From positions 1 through 5,371 of the forward strand of contig JAAUYX010000063.1 in the NCBI GenBank assembly GCA_014804905.1: DNA of 5,371 bases. Direction: 5' to 3'. A program made the position numbers and the translations under genes. Under the pieces are notes generated by a model that saw only the letters and a list, made by a program, of their open reading frames with translations, made no database searches and was not told where the DNA came from. The DNA is from Desulfovibrio sp. (GTDB taxonomy: Bacteria; Desulfobacterota; Desulfovibrionia; Desulfovibrionales; Desulfovibrionaceae). This document shows, piece after piece, positions 5,232-5,371 of the stretch; the stretch's first letter is position 1, and every line of letters begins with the position of its first letter.

Positions 5232-5371
5232 ATGCCGCCAGTCATCGACAAGGAAAAATGTACAGGCTGCGGGGTCTGCGCCGAAATCTGCCCGCTCCAG
5301 GTGTTCCGCTTCCGCAGGAAGGTGGACGCCGTCCCCGAGGTAAAGCGCCCCTATGAGTGCTGGCACTGCAA
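5232..5371 (+). CDS. Ferredoxin-like [4Fe-4S] protein (partial, N-terminal 46 codons)
   Basis: Electron-transfer protein with at least one [4Fe-4S] cluster, and probably two. The visible part has C10-x-x-C13-x-x-C16-x-x-x-C20-P, the standard ferredoxin motif, and a further C43-W-H-C46 that would start a second cluster motif just before the right edge. The ATG at 5232 follows AAGGAGG (5221-5227) with a four-base gap. A small dyad CCGG-N8-CCGG lies at about 5203-5218, just before this site. The Y-E-C-W-H-C pattern after a basic stretch resembles small ferredoxin subunits that partner flavoproteins of the fumarate-reductase or adenylylsulfate-reductase type, but the partner is outside the window. 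It could equally be a stand-alone dicluster ferredoxin or the N-terminus of a larger protein. The motif is firm; the pathway is not known. Confidence 0.8.
   Translation, partial: MPPVIDKEKCTGCGVCAEICPLQVFRFRRKVDAVPEVKRPYECWHC

Noticed and set aside
3308..5251. A 647-codon minus-strand frame spanning the Crp/Fnr gene and much of the EamA gene
   Set aside because: It is antisense to one real gene and out of frame with the other, and it has no recognisable domain.

Overview
The window looks like a chromosomal stretch from a GC-rich anaerobic member of the Desulfovibrionaceae (Bilophila/Desulfovibrio type). This is an inference from gene content: a class-III aminotransferase resembling taurine--pyruvate aminotransferase, an LctP-type lactate permease, and a multi-cluster ferredoxin-like protein. 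No rRNA, tRNA, CRISPR array or transposase gene was found.

Layout. Bases 1-604 (minus) hold the N-terminal 201 codons of the aminotransferase, which runs off the left edge. Upstream of it is a well-formed sigma-54 promoter (731-747). At 831-898, at enhancer distance, are three copies of a 16-base direct repeat. Together these look like an activator-controlled promoter. Bases about 995-1250 form a visibly AT-richer, strongly self-complementary non-coding block with several alternative hairpins. It ends near a clear intrinsic terminator (1330-1361) that serves the next gene. Bases 1388-3025 (minus) encode a complete LctP-family lactate permease of 545 residues. A 414-base intergenic region with a perfect 10-base inverted repeat (3189-3213) separates it from a divergent Crp/Fnr-family regulator (3440-4111, plus, GTG start). 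The regulator converges, with a 23-base gap, on a ten-helix EamA/DMT-family transporter (4135-5013, minus). A second divergent spacer containing two overlapping palindromes leads to the start of an iron-sulfur protein (5232 onward, plus), cut by the right edge.

How the parts may work together. The aminotransferase would move the amino group of taurine (or a similar omega-amine) to pyruvate, which opens the route to sulfite as a respiratory electron acceptor. Lactate imported by LctP would supply electrons and pyruvate. The Crp/Fnr protein is well placed to control lctP from the shared intergenic region. The EamA transporter and the ferredoxin-like protein have no demonstrable link to these genes beyond position.

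The points most worth following up are the sigma-54 promoter with its triple repeat, the multi-hairpin block with mutually exclusive pairings, and the perfect inverted repeat between lctP and the regulator. No wholly new multi-gene system is visible.
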